Shown here in pieces: positions 33,010-40,416 of a stretch of DNA of 64,000 nucleotides. The notes under the pieces were generated by a model. That model saw only the letters and a program-made list of their open reading frames with translations, had not been told where the DNA came from and ran no database searches. The DNA comes from Paenibacillus oryzisoli (lineage in GTDB: Bacteria; Bacillota; Bacilli; Paenibacillales; NBRC-103111). Numbering within the stretch: position 1 is the stretch's first letter; every line of letters begins with the position of its first letter. A program made the position numbers and the translations under genes. Location of the stretch: NCBI RefSeq assembly GCF_001653565.1, contig NZ_LYPB01000090.1, positions 1 through 64,000 on the forward strand, read 5' to 3'.

Positions 33010-34806
33010 ATGCTATCCTGGATTCGAAATATAATCATGATCAATCGCAGCTTCAGGGTGAAACTTATTCTCAGTTTATCCATTATTATTTTATTGGCAT
33101 TTTGTTTGACCGGATATTTAACGTATCGCTATAACTTAACCCTGTTCGAGGAAGAGATTAGCAAGCAATTTACCAGCACGAATGAAGAGGCGTTAGCGAA
33201 GTTGGATCTTAAGGTGCAAGAAGTGGTTCGTATTTCGCAAACGGTTGTGTTTAATCCATCCATCGAGAAGTTAATTTCGCGCATTAATTTAAATGAGAGC
33301 TCCGACGCATTTGATCGCTATTATGATAAAAAGCAAATCGAGGATCAGATTTATCAGCTCAAATCCGATGCACCCTATATTACCGGTATGTATTTATATG
33401 ATTTAAACGGAAATCCTTCCTATTTCAGTTATACGACATCTGCGATTAATGCTCCAGACGAATATGTATTCAAAGTGATTCGTTCCAAAATTAATGACAC
33501 CTCTGGTGACCTCATATGGATTAGCCTTCCGATGGCCTCATCTATTGAGCCTAGTGGGTATAGAAACACGATTATTGTCGCTAGGTTTATGAAAAATAGT
33601 AGTTTAACGACATACGGCGTACTTGTTATGGCTTTCGACGAATCCTTCTTCTCAGGTTCACTTAAGGAGTTGACGAAGGCAGGCCAAGGTCAAGTTTATT
33701 TGTTTAATAAGAATAAAGAATTGTTATTTACGAATTCGCCTGTTCCTAGTGGACAATTAGAGTTACTTCAGAATATGGATCAAACACAGCTGATGGAACA
33801 TCATTTATACGTGCAAGGCGAATCGGAAGTAACCAATTTCAAGCTTGTGAGTAGTACTTCATTAACAGAGATTCAATCTAAAAGTCGCGATTTGTTCAAA
33901 ATGATCGTGTACTCTGGATTGGTTAGTATTCTACTTGCCAGTGTGCTGATTGTTCTTTCCACGGGTAATTTACTCCGTCCGCTCAAAGATTTAATGCTTG
34001 GACTTCGTAAAGTTCGCTCTGGAGATTTCAATGCACGCATTGAAATACGAACCCGCGACGAGTTAGCTTATATGGGAGAAAGCTTTAATGCAATGGCCGA
34101 ACAGGTCGGACGATTAATTAAAGAAGTGTATCTTACACAATTAAGTGAGAAAGAAGCTGAGCTTAAAGCGTTACAGGCGCAATTGAATCCTCATTTTCTG
34201 CACAACATGTTCAATGAAATTTATTGGAAGCTATATCTGCAAGATGAAACCGAGACGGCCGACTTGATCGCTGCCATTTCGGAGATGCTCAAATACTCCT
34301 TGATGCCTGTTCGAACGCTGACGACGGTGAGGGAAGAATTCCAGCAGATTCGCAACTATTTGAAGATACAGAAAGAACTATTTGAGACGGATCTGGAAAC
34401 TATCATTCAAGTGGATGAGGATATCATGGATGTACAAGTGATGCGTTCGCTGCTTCAACCATTGGTTGAAAATGTATTCATGCATGCTTTTCGCAACATG
34501 GTTTCACATAAAGTATTAATCATCAAGGCTAGCAGCCGCGACGACTTCCTTGAGATTGATGTTACCGATAACGGGTGTGGCATGGATGAGAAGTCTATTG
34601 CGCAAATATTAGGGGTTCAGGGCTCAGCGTTGCCTTATCGGACGGATGGAAGAGAAAGTCTAGGTGTACGAAGCGTTGTTAGAAGGATTGAGTTGGTGTA
34701 TGGGCCTCCATTCCGAATGGAAATCGCAAGCGTCCTAGGAAGTGGAACGAACATGAGACTTGTTCTGCCTCTTCTAGCCCATGATGAAAGGAGATCACTC
34801 GAATGA
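33010..34806 (+). CDS. YesM-type sensor histidine kinase
   Basis: About 598 residues. TM1 lies near 20-40, an extracytoplasmic sensor domain runs to about 275, then TM2, a HAMP domain (LLRPLKDLMLGLRKVRSGDF), the His_kinase motif ALQAQLNPHFLHNMFNEI with His395, and an HATPase domain (DNGCGMDEKS). AAAGGGG is 8 nt before the ATG at 33010; the open upstream extension to 32947 lacks a site. The stop overlaps the response regulator start by 4 nt. Such kinases usually sense extracellular sugars with a binding protein. Confidence 0.9.
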   Translation: MLSWIRNIIMINRSFRVKLILSLSIIILLAFCLTGYLTYRYNLTLFEEEISKQFTSTNEEALAKLDLKVQEVVRISQTVVFNPSIEKLISRINLNESSDAFDRYYDKKQIEDQIYQLKSDAPYITGMYLYDLNGNPSYFSYTTSAINAPDEYVFKVIRSKINDTSGDLIWISLPMASSIEPSGYRNTIIVARFMKNSSLTTYGVLVMAFDESFFSGSLKELTKAGQGQVYLFNKNKELLFTNSPVPSGQLELLQNMDQTQLMEHHLYVQGESEVTNFKLVSSTSLTEIQSKSRDLFKMIVYSGLVSILLASVLIVLSTGNLLRPLKDLMLGLRKVRSGDFNARIEIRTRDELAYMGESFNAMAEQVGRLIKEVYLTQLSEKEAELKALQAQLNPHFLHNMFNEIYWKLYLQDETETADLIAAISEMLKYSLMPVRTLTTVREEFQQIRNYLKIQKELFETDLETIIQVDEDIMDVQVMRSLLQPLVENVFMHAFRNMVSHKVLIIKASSRDDFLEIDVTDNGCGMDEKSIAQILGVQGSALPYRTDGRESLGVRSVVRRIELVYGPPFRMEIASVLGSGTNMRLVLPLLAHDERRSLE

Positions 34807-36350
34807 GAAGCGGAAGAGTGTTGATTGTCGAAGACCAGCCCAATTTTAGAAAAGGGTTAGTTAAGATGCTGCATAGTGGAGATTTGGGTTGGCAAGTAGT
34901 CGGCGAAGCGGGTAATGGCCAAGATGCCTTGGCTCTGCTTGAAGAATTGCAACCGGATTTGGTTCTGACGGATATTCGGATGCCCATCATGGATGGTATC
35001 GAGTTCGTAGGACATCTGCGGAAAAATTATCCCGATATGATTGTCATTATTTTGACTGGATTCAAGAATTTCGAATACGCACAAGCCGCAGTGAGACTGG
35101 GAGCTCTAGATATTCTAATCAAGCCGTGCACGGAAGATGACGTTCGCCAAATTATGAACAAAGCGTCCGAGCGGTTCTATGAGAAGTATGCGCAGCAGCA
35201 GAAACAACTTTTGCAAAAACAGCTGCAACAAGATCAAGAGCTTCGCGCGGTATTACTGGATCTTCCGTATGAAATGAGCATATTGCCTGGATTGAATCAA
35301 GCATTGTCTGGTAAAGAATTGTGGTTTATGCACATGAATAATGAAGATTTAGCGAATAAATCGAATGGTAAAAGAGACATGAGCTTGTTGCAATTTGCCT
35401 TCTCCAACATTGTAGAAGAGCTAGTGAAAGGTGCGGGTCTGGAAGCCCGCCTCTTATTAGTGGAGCATGATACGTTCCTCTTAGTGGCTGAATGGCATCA
35501 GGTGGACGAAACGTTACAAGACGGGATACCAACGGCCTCATTTGAATATTTGAAGATTCGTACAAGCCTGGTATCCATGGGGCTGGCACCTCCCGTAATT
35601 GACTTGGCGCAACTGTATCTGTTAACGAAAGAAGCGATCTCCGATCCGATTAGACTTCCTACGTTAAGAGGAAATGAAGTGGGATCCGGGATCATGCTCT
35701 CGCTTAATCAAGCGAAGGTCAGAGAGATGGAAGTCCAGCTCATGTCGGCCATTCTTGTGGGGCAAGAGGACAGCTTGCTGGTACTGTTGAATCGCGTGAT
35801 TCATGAGCTAAGTCTCACATCGCCAGAAGAGATGCGACTTGGCGCTTTGTCACTTTCAATCGCCTTGCACGGAACCATTCAGAAGCAATTCGATCCTGAT
35901 GATCAGAATTCGCTGGCTAGGCTGCCTAATGAAATGCCGCAGAACCAGTGGACCCCGAAGGAGGTCTTGGATTGGGCACAGGAGCAAGTGAAACATTTCC
36001 TACTTCAATTCAATCAATGGCAGGCGTCCAAGAGTGATAATGTGGTTGAGCGGGCCATTAAATATATCGAAGAGCACTACAATGAGGAATGCCGATTGAC
36101 GGATGTGGCGGCTCACATTCATTTAAATCCAAGTTACTTCAGTGTTGTTTTCAAAAAAGCCACAGGAGAAAGTTTTACACGCTTCGTTACTCGCGTTCGT
36201 ATGGATAAAGCGGCATTACTTCTAAGAAATACGGATATGAAAATATTTGAAATTGCGTGTGCGATTGGGTTTGATGAGCCGAATTATTTTACGAATGTAT
36301 TCAAGCAACAGTTTCAAATGTCACCGAAGGAATACAGAAGCAGTAAGTGA
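34803..36350 (+). CDS. YesN-type response regulator with AraC DNA-binding domain
   Basis: 515 residues. The receiver domain (1-120) has Asp57 in LVLTDIRMPIMDG. A long middle region (about 130-400) of unknown structure precedes two AraC helix-turn-helix units (about 415-512), including HIHLNPSYFSVVFKKATGES and the final IACAIGFDEPNYFTNVFKQQ. AAAGGAG precedes the ATG, which overlaps the kinase stop. No ABC sugar importer is adjacent, which is unusual for this family; the convergent FAD oxidoreductase or distant genes may be its targets. Confidence 0.92.
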   Translation: MRSGRVLIVEDQPNFRKGLVKMLHSGDLGWQVVGEAGNGQDALALLEELQPDLVLTDIRMPIMDGIEFVGHLRKNYPDMIVIILTGFKNFEYAQAAVRLGALDILIKPCTEDDVRQIMNKASERFYEKYAQQQKQLLQKQLQQDQELRAVLLDLPYEMSILPGLNQALSGKELWFMHMNNEDLANKSNGKRDMSLLQFAFSNIVEELVKGAGLEARLLLVEHDTFLLVAEWHQVDETLQDGIPTASFEYLKIRTSLVSMGLAPPVIDLAQLYLLTKEAISDPIRLPTLRGNEVGSGIMLSLNQAKVREMEVQLMSAILVGQEDSLLVLLNRVIHELSLTSPEEMRLGALSLSIALHGTIQKQFDPDDQNSLARLPNEMPQNQWTPKEVLDWAQEQVKHFLLQFNQWQASKSDNVVERAIKYIEEHYNEECRLTDVAAHIHLNPSYFSVVFKKATGESFTRFVTRVRMDKAALLLRNTDMKIFEIACAIGFDEPNYFTNVFKQQFQMSPKEYRSSK

Positions 36351-36352
36351 TT

Positions 36353-36387
36353 TAAAAAAACTTGCTCATATTGAGCAAGTTTTTTTG
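36353..36387. terminator. Bidirectional terminator after the YesN-type gene
   Basis: ACTTGCTCA, TAT, TGAGCAAGT with seven A before and seven T after the stem. It separates the regulator gene from the 51-bp repeat array. Confidence 0.9.
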
Positions 36388-36390
36388 TTG

Positions 36391-36813
36391 GGCGAAATAA
36401 TCGACTTAAAGGCCTGGCAAAAGGCGAATGGAGACCTGTAAGTCGAAATAATCGACTTACAGGTCCGGCAAGAGGCAGATTGAGTTCTGTAAGTCGAAAT
36501 AATCGACTTACAGGCCTGGCAAGAGGCGAATGGAGTTCTCTAAGTCGAAATAATCGACTTATAGGCGCGCCAAGAGGCGATTTGAGTTCTGTAAGTCGAA
36601 ATAATCGACTTGCAGGCGCGCCAAGAAGCGAATGGAGTTCTGCTAGTCGGAAAAGTCGAGTTAAAGGTCCGCCAAGAGGCGAATGGAGATCTGTAAGTCG
36701 AAATAATCGAGTTACAGGCGCGCCAAGAGGCAAATGGAGATCTGTAAGTCGAAATAATCGAGTTACAGGCGCGCCAAGAAGCGAATGGAGTTCTGTAAGT
36801 CGAAAAAGTCGAC
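36391..36813. repeat. Array of eight 51-bp palindrome-containing tandem repeats
   Basis: Units begin at 36391, 36442, 36493, 36544, 36595, 36646, 36697 and 36748; a ninth palindrome at 36799-36813 ends the array. Each unit starts with GTCGAAATAATCGAC or a variant. In the second palindrome the stem extends to 13 bp around AATAA. The rest reads about AGGCGCGCCAAGAGGCGAATGG with scattered changes. Both strands stay open over much of the array because 51 is a multiple of 3, but neither has an ATG with a binding site. It lies between two convergent genes. Confidence 0.9.
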
Positions 36814-36844
36814 TATCACGGTCAGAACCTGCGCCTGGCAGCCA

Positions 36845-39151
36845 TCACCCATAGCACCGAATCTCATAAACGGCTGCTGAGGAATCTCCATTCGTCGCCG
36901 TGACTGTCAAACGAATACGATCACTCTGTATCGGTTGATCCAACGTATGTTTAACTAATCGTTGGTAGTTTCCTTCAACTTTTACAATGGCAACCCATTG
37001 CTCTTGGATATACGCCTCTATCGTATAGTATTTGGGACATTGCGGATCCCGATAGAATGGCTCATAGCGATGATATTCTTGCAGCAAATGCCCTGGGAAA
37101 GTTGCATGAATTTCACGAATACTTTGTGAATCAGTCCACTGCAACTGGACATATTGTGGCAGCGGCTGAGCAGGATCGGACATCCACATATTGGTGAATT
37201 GGTGAGGCCGGGTTACGCCGCTAATGACATTGTCTGCACCGTAGCTTTGTTGAGCTGGCGTGATCCGGTAACTGAGCGTGCCGCCATCATTCAGATAGCG
37301 ACTCATTTTCCCGCTGCCCATATCAAAAGCGGAGATATGGCCTGGAAGGATATGGTTGGCCGAATGCCATTCTACCGATGGATTAACACCGAGTTGGAGT
37401 TGAATATAACGACTGCCAATCGCAGGATCATGCCAATTTAGCGGCCATTCCACCCATATACGCTGTCCAACGGGCACCGTTAAGGTCGTTTCTGCATAAA
37501 CGACGCCTGTGTCTGTTCGATAATCCCAAATATGATCGACCAGAATTATTTTGGCAGAGAGATGTTGAGGGTGATCGGAATTATTGCTTAAGCACACAGC
37601 GATGTTATCAATGCGTCCATTTTCAATAGCAATCCATTGCTCGCGCTTGAAAGTTAGCGGCTCAGCTTTATGTTTTCTAGCTTCCTGCTCAGCTCTTGAA
37701 CGGAAGCCGAATGTGAAATCGCGGCTTTCAGGTCCGACACCATGGATTGTGGCTGTACTACTGGCACTAGCCGTTGCTTGTTTGGCCAGATCCTCAGCAT
37801 CTTCATTCTTATAATTTGGAAGGAAGCAGCCGTCGCGGAGCAGGGTTTGTTGGACATGGACGATATGTTCCCCTGACATGTCAGACAGGTTTACTTGATT
37901 TCTCAGCGCATAAGCAGCACCTGTACCTGCCGCTTGCCCCATCAGGGCTGTCGTTGACATCACTCGGACAGTACCGAGAGCCGCGTGGGTAACGCTGACA
38001 TTACGACCCGCCATCATTAAGTTACTGATATCTTTGCTGACCATGATACGGAAGGGAATTCCGTAAGGCCCGCAGTAACTTTTTTGGGCATACTCGCTCG
38101 TTTCGTTATAGCCTTCAGCACTTGCTGGTTCTGCGGTTGGAGCCAGAAGTCCGCCAGGCGTGTGAAGATCGACGAACCAGCCGCCATAGGCGATTTCATC
38201 TTCGAATACGGTGCGCTTTTGAATGTCGTGCTCGGTCATGAAGTAGCGGCCCATAATTCGACGTCTCTCTCGCTTGCCTGGAACTTGACCGATCCAATCT
38301 AGTGCAAGATTAGCTGTTTGTTCTTTCAGGAGCGGGTCGCGATTCTTCATCCAATCCCAAATACCAAGAGTATGTCGCGTCAGCTCGTGACGGATCTGTT
38401 CATTATCATAAACGGTGTTATAAGGAACACCGATCTCAATCCACCAATATCCGGATTCTGTGTCGTAGAAAGTGCGGCCTTGTTTATAGAAATAGTCCGC
38501 ATCTTCGTGTTGAATGGCCCAGTCAGGTGCTTTGAAAGGCACGGGACGTCCCATATCTTTGGCCCGGAAATGGATGGAGTTGCCCATCGTATCGGAGCTG
38601 GCAACAAGTGGAGCATGAGGTTCGTTGAACTCATCGCGACCTTCGGAACCCCAGCGCCATTCGCAGCCTGCCATGTCGGCTATGACTCCATCACCTGTAC
38701 AGTCGATGAAGACATCTCCTTTGATTTCAAGCTCTGTTTCCGCATTTGCGATTAAAGCTCTAATTGACATGAGTTTACCGTCGGTGACTTTGGCGCTGTT
38801 GACACTGGTATTCAAATGGAAACTTAGATTCGGCGTTTTGACGGCCTTGTCGTACATAACCATATCCCAAACGCTATTCGTCCAACCGTTTTCGCGAATT
38901 TTCTCATGATTGAGGGCACGTTCTTCAATAAGAAGCTCCGAGATTATACCAGTTTCTCTGCCATAAGCATGAAAAGCAGCGGCACCATAGGGGGTTACAC
39001 GGATTTCTGATGAGCTGTTGCCGCCAAAAACAGGTCTATCTTGAATCAGACAAGTCTTCGCTCCTTGTCTTGCCGAAGCGACAGCAGCACAAAAACCGGC
39101 GAGTCCGCCGCCGCAAACGACAACGTCAAACGCTTGTTGAATAGATTTCAT
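36845..39151 (-). CDS. FAD-dependent oxidoreductase (FAD_oxidored family)
   Basis: About 768 residues. The N-terminal FAD site reads FDVVVCGGGLAGFCAAVASA, with GGNSSSEIR and DCTGDGVIADMAGCEWRWG further on, as in the FAD_oxidored family found beside sugar genes. From about 470 on the protein has a beta-rich region resembling carbohydrate-binding or discoidin-like domains, role unknown. AAAGGAGA is before the ATG at 39151; the upstream extension to 39199 has none. It is divergent from a LacI regulator and preceded by a palindromic operator, so sugar-controlled expression is likely. Confidence 0.82.
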   Translation of the reverse strand: MKSIQQAFDVVVCGGGLAGFCAAVASARQGAKTCLIQDRPVFGGNSSSEIRVTPYGAAAFHAYGRETGIISELLIEERALNHEKIRENGWTNSVWDMVMYDKAVKTPNLSFHLNTSVNSAKVTDGKLMSIRALIANAETELEIKGDVFIDCTGDGVIADMAGCEWRWGSEGRDEFNEPHAPLVASSDTMGNSIHFRAKDMGRPVPFKAPDWAIQHEDADYFYKQGRTFYDTESGYWWIEIGVPYNTVYDNEQIRHELTRHTLGIWDWMKNRDPLLKEQTANLALDWIGQVPGKRERRRIMGRYFMTEHDIQKRTVFEDEIAYGGWFVDLHTPGGLLAPTAEPASAEGYNETSEYAQKSYCGPYGIPFRIMVSKDISNLMMAGRNVSVTHAALGTVRVMSTTALMGQAAGTGAAYALRNQVNLSDMSGEHIVHVQQTLLRDGCFLPNYKNEDAEDLAKQATASASSTATIHGVGPESRDFTFGFRSRAEQEARKHKAEPLTFKREQWIAIENGRIDNIAVCLSNNSDHPQHLSAKIILVDHIWDYRTDTGVVYAETTLTVPVGQRIWVEWPLNWHDPAIGSRYIQLQLGVNPSVEWHSANHILPGHISAFDMGSGKMSRYLNDGGTLSYRITPAQQSYGADNVISGVTRPHQFTNMWMSDPAQPLPQYVQLQWTDSQSIREIHATFPGHLLQEYHRYEPFYRDPQCPKYYTIEAYIQEQWVAIVKVEGNYQRLVKHTLDQPIQSDRIRLTVTATNGDSSAAVYEIRCYG

Positions 39152-39167
39152 TGTAGTAGTCTCCTTT

Positions 39168-39185
39168 AATTTACTTGGGTAAATT
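39168..39185. promoter_or_regulatory. Palindromic operator upstream of the FAD oxidoreductase gene
   Basis: AATTTAC, TTGG, GTAAATT: perfect 7-bp arms, placed between the predicted minus-strand promoter and the FAD gene start. Candidate site of the divergent LacI regulator. Confidence 0.5.
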
Positions 39186-39199
39186 TCCTTCTTGAGCAC

Positions 39200-39228
39200 T
39201 TTTTAGCATCCCCTTCATTGCTTGCCAA
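39200..39228 (-). promoter_or_regulatory. Predicted promoter of the FAD oxidoreductase gene
   Basis: On the minus strand TTGGCA (39228-39223), 17-bp spacer, TAAAAA (39205-39200). It overlaps the -35 box of the divergent LacI promoter. Confidence 0.45.
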
Positions 39229-39246
39229 GTGTTTATTGCGTATAAT
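39218..39246 (+). promoter_or_regulatory. Predicted promoter of the LacI-family gene at 39280
   Basis: TTGCTT (39218-39223), 17-bp spacer, consensus TATAAT (39241-39246). Confidence 0.6.
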
Positions 39247-39279
39247 TTACACGAGTAGAGATTCGGAGGGGAACATGGA

Positions 39280-40269
39280 ATGGCTAGTCGTCAAGAAGTA
39301 GCAGAACGTGCAGGAGTCTCTGTAGCGGTCGTATCATACGTGTTAAACGGCAAGAGCAACGTAAAGATGGAAACGCGAGTGAGAGTTCTGGCAGCCATGA
39401 AAGAATTAGGATATGAACCTAATCTTTTGGCACGAAGTTTAAAAACGAAGAAGACGGGACAATTGGCAGTACTGGTTAACTATCTGGGGAATCCATTCGA
39501 GGCGGGCTTATTATTACATATCGAATCTGCTGCGAGAGAAGAGTCGTTTCTAGTTTTCTTCCAGAGCTATACACCGGAAACCGAGGAGCAGTTAATTTCG
39601 TCATTGCGAGGGCGGGTGGATGGTATTATCCTGCTTGGACAACAGCTGAAGGCGGAGACATACGACCGGATTCTGGAGTGGGAAGTGCCTATTTTATCTG
39701 TGACACAAAACCCGTACGCCCAAGAACAGGGAATCCCCTTTGTGGATGTAGACTGGTCTGATCTTTATAGACAGGCTATTCAACATTTGAAGGACAAGGG
39801 GCATACAAGAATTGGGTACATGACGGATACCGCATCATCCACTTATCATGTGAATAGACTGCGCTATTTCAAGGAGGCCATGTTAGCAGAAGGGTTGGAG
39901 CTGCAAGAAGAGGCTTTGCTTAGCGGGCGCGGACGATTAGAGAGCGCATCGGAGATCTTCCAGAAATATGTGGACAACCACCCGACAGGGTTGCCATTCA
40001 GCGCAATAATCTGCTCCAATGATTTGATGGCAGCAGGTATTCTAGATACATGTAAGAAGAATGGTATTCTAATTCCGGATCAACTAGCTATTCTTGGTTC
40101 AGAGAATATTCTAATGACGTCGCTGACCGAGCCCAAATTGAGCGTTATCCATTATCCCAGGGACGAGGTAGGGAAACATACGATGGAAATGATGAAGGAA
40201 TTAATGGCGAAGCGGCAGGTCGCTTCGCGAACACTTACTGGACACCTTAGAATTCGGAGCTCGAGTTAA
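39280..40269 (+). CDS. LacI-family transcriptional repressor
   Basis: 329 residues. The N-terminal helix-turn-helix and hinge (MASRQEVAERAGVSVAVVSY, then YEPNLLARSLKTKKTG) are followed by a periplasmic-binding-protein-like sugar domain with VDGIILLGQ and IICSNDLMAAG. CGGAGGGG is 8 nt before the ATG. Divergent from the FAD oxidoreductase gene, with which it shares overlapping promoters, and about 150 bp before the iol operon on the same strand; either may be its target. Confidence 0.9.
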   Translation: MASRQEVAERAGVSVAVVSYVLNGKSNVKMETRVRVLAAMKELGYEPNLLARSLKTKKTGQLAVLVNYLGNPFEAGLLLHIESAAREESFLVFFQSYTPETEEQLISSLRGRVDGIILLGQQLKAETYDRILEWEVPILSVTQNPYAQEQGIPFVDVDWSDLYRQAIQHLKDKGHTRIGYMTDTASSTYHVNRLRYFKEAMLAEGLELQEEALLSGRGRLESASEIFQKYVDNHPTGLPFSAIICSNDLMAAGILDTCKKNGILIPDQLAILGSENILMTSLTEPKLSVIHYPRDEVGKHTMEMMKELMAKRQVASRTLTGHLRIRSSS

Positions 40270-40301
40270 GCTCACTGAATACACGGGGTAAAAAAAAAGG
40301 A

Positions 40302-40330
40302 TTGCGAGTGAATTGGAAATATTGTATGAT
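40302..40330 (+). promoter_or_regulatory. Predicted promoter of the iol operon
   Basis: TTGCGA (40302-40307), 17-bp spacer, TATGAT (40325-40330), followed by three operators in the leader. Confidence 0.6.
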
Positions 40331-40334
40331 CGGA

Positions 40335-40392
40335 TTAAGCGCTTAACCCATTCAGGGGCGAGCGCTTAACATTTAACAGATTAAGCGCTTAA
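40335..40392. promoter_or_regulatory. Three phased LacI-type operators of the iol operon
   Basis: TTAAGCGCTTAA at 40335-40346 and 40381-40392 are perfect palindromes; a half-degenerate copy AGCGCTTAAC is at 40361-40370. The centres are exactly 23 bp apart. They lie just after the predicted -10 box, where a bound repressor would block transcription. The AAGCGCTT core also resembles catabolite (cre) sites, though outer bases differ. Confidence 0.7.
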
Positions 40393-40416
40393 CCTCTGAA
40401 CGGAAGGGAGATTTAC

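Noticed and set aside
36391-36813. CRISPR array interpretation of the 51-bp repeats
   Set aside because: There are no unique spacers; the whole unit is repeated with scattered substitutions, and no cas genes are near.
36480-36854. Open frame of 124 codons with 17-residue repeats across the 51-bp array (and a 139-codon frame on the other strand)
   Set aside because: Both begin at TTG without a ribosome binding site, and openness follows from a 51-bp unit without stops. Treated as a non-coding repeat.
40335-40392. CcpA catabolite-response (cre) sites as the sole explanation of the three palindromes
   Set aside because: The AAGCGCTT core fits, but the outer bases differ from the cre consensus and triplicate 23-bp phasing fits a dedicated repressor better; a CcpA contribution remains possible.
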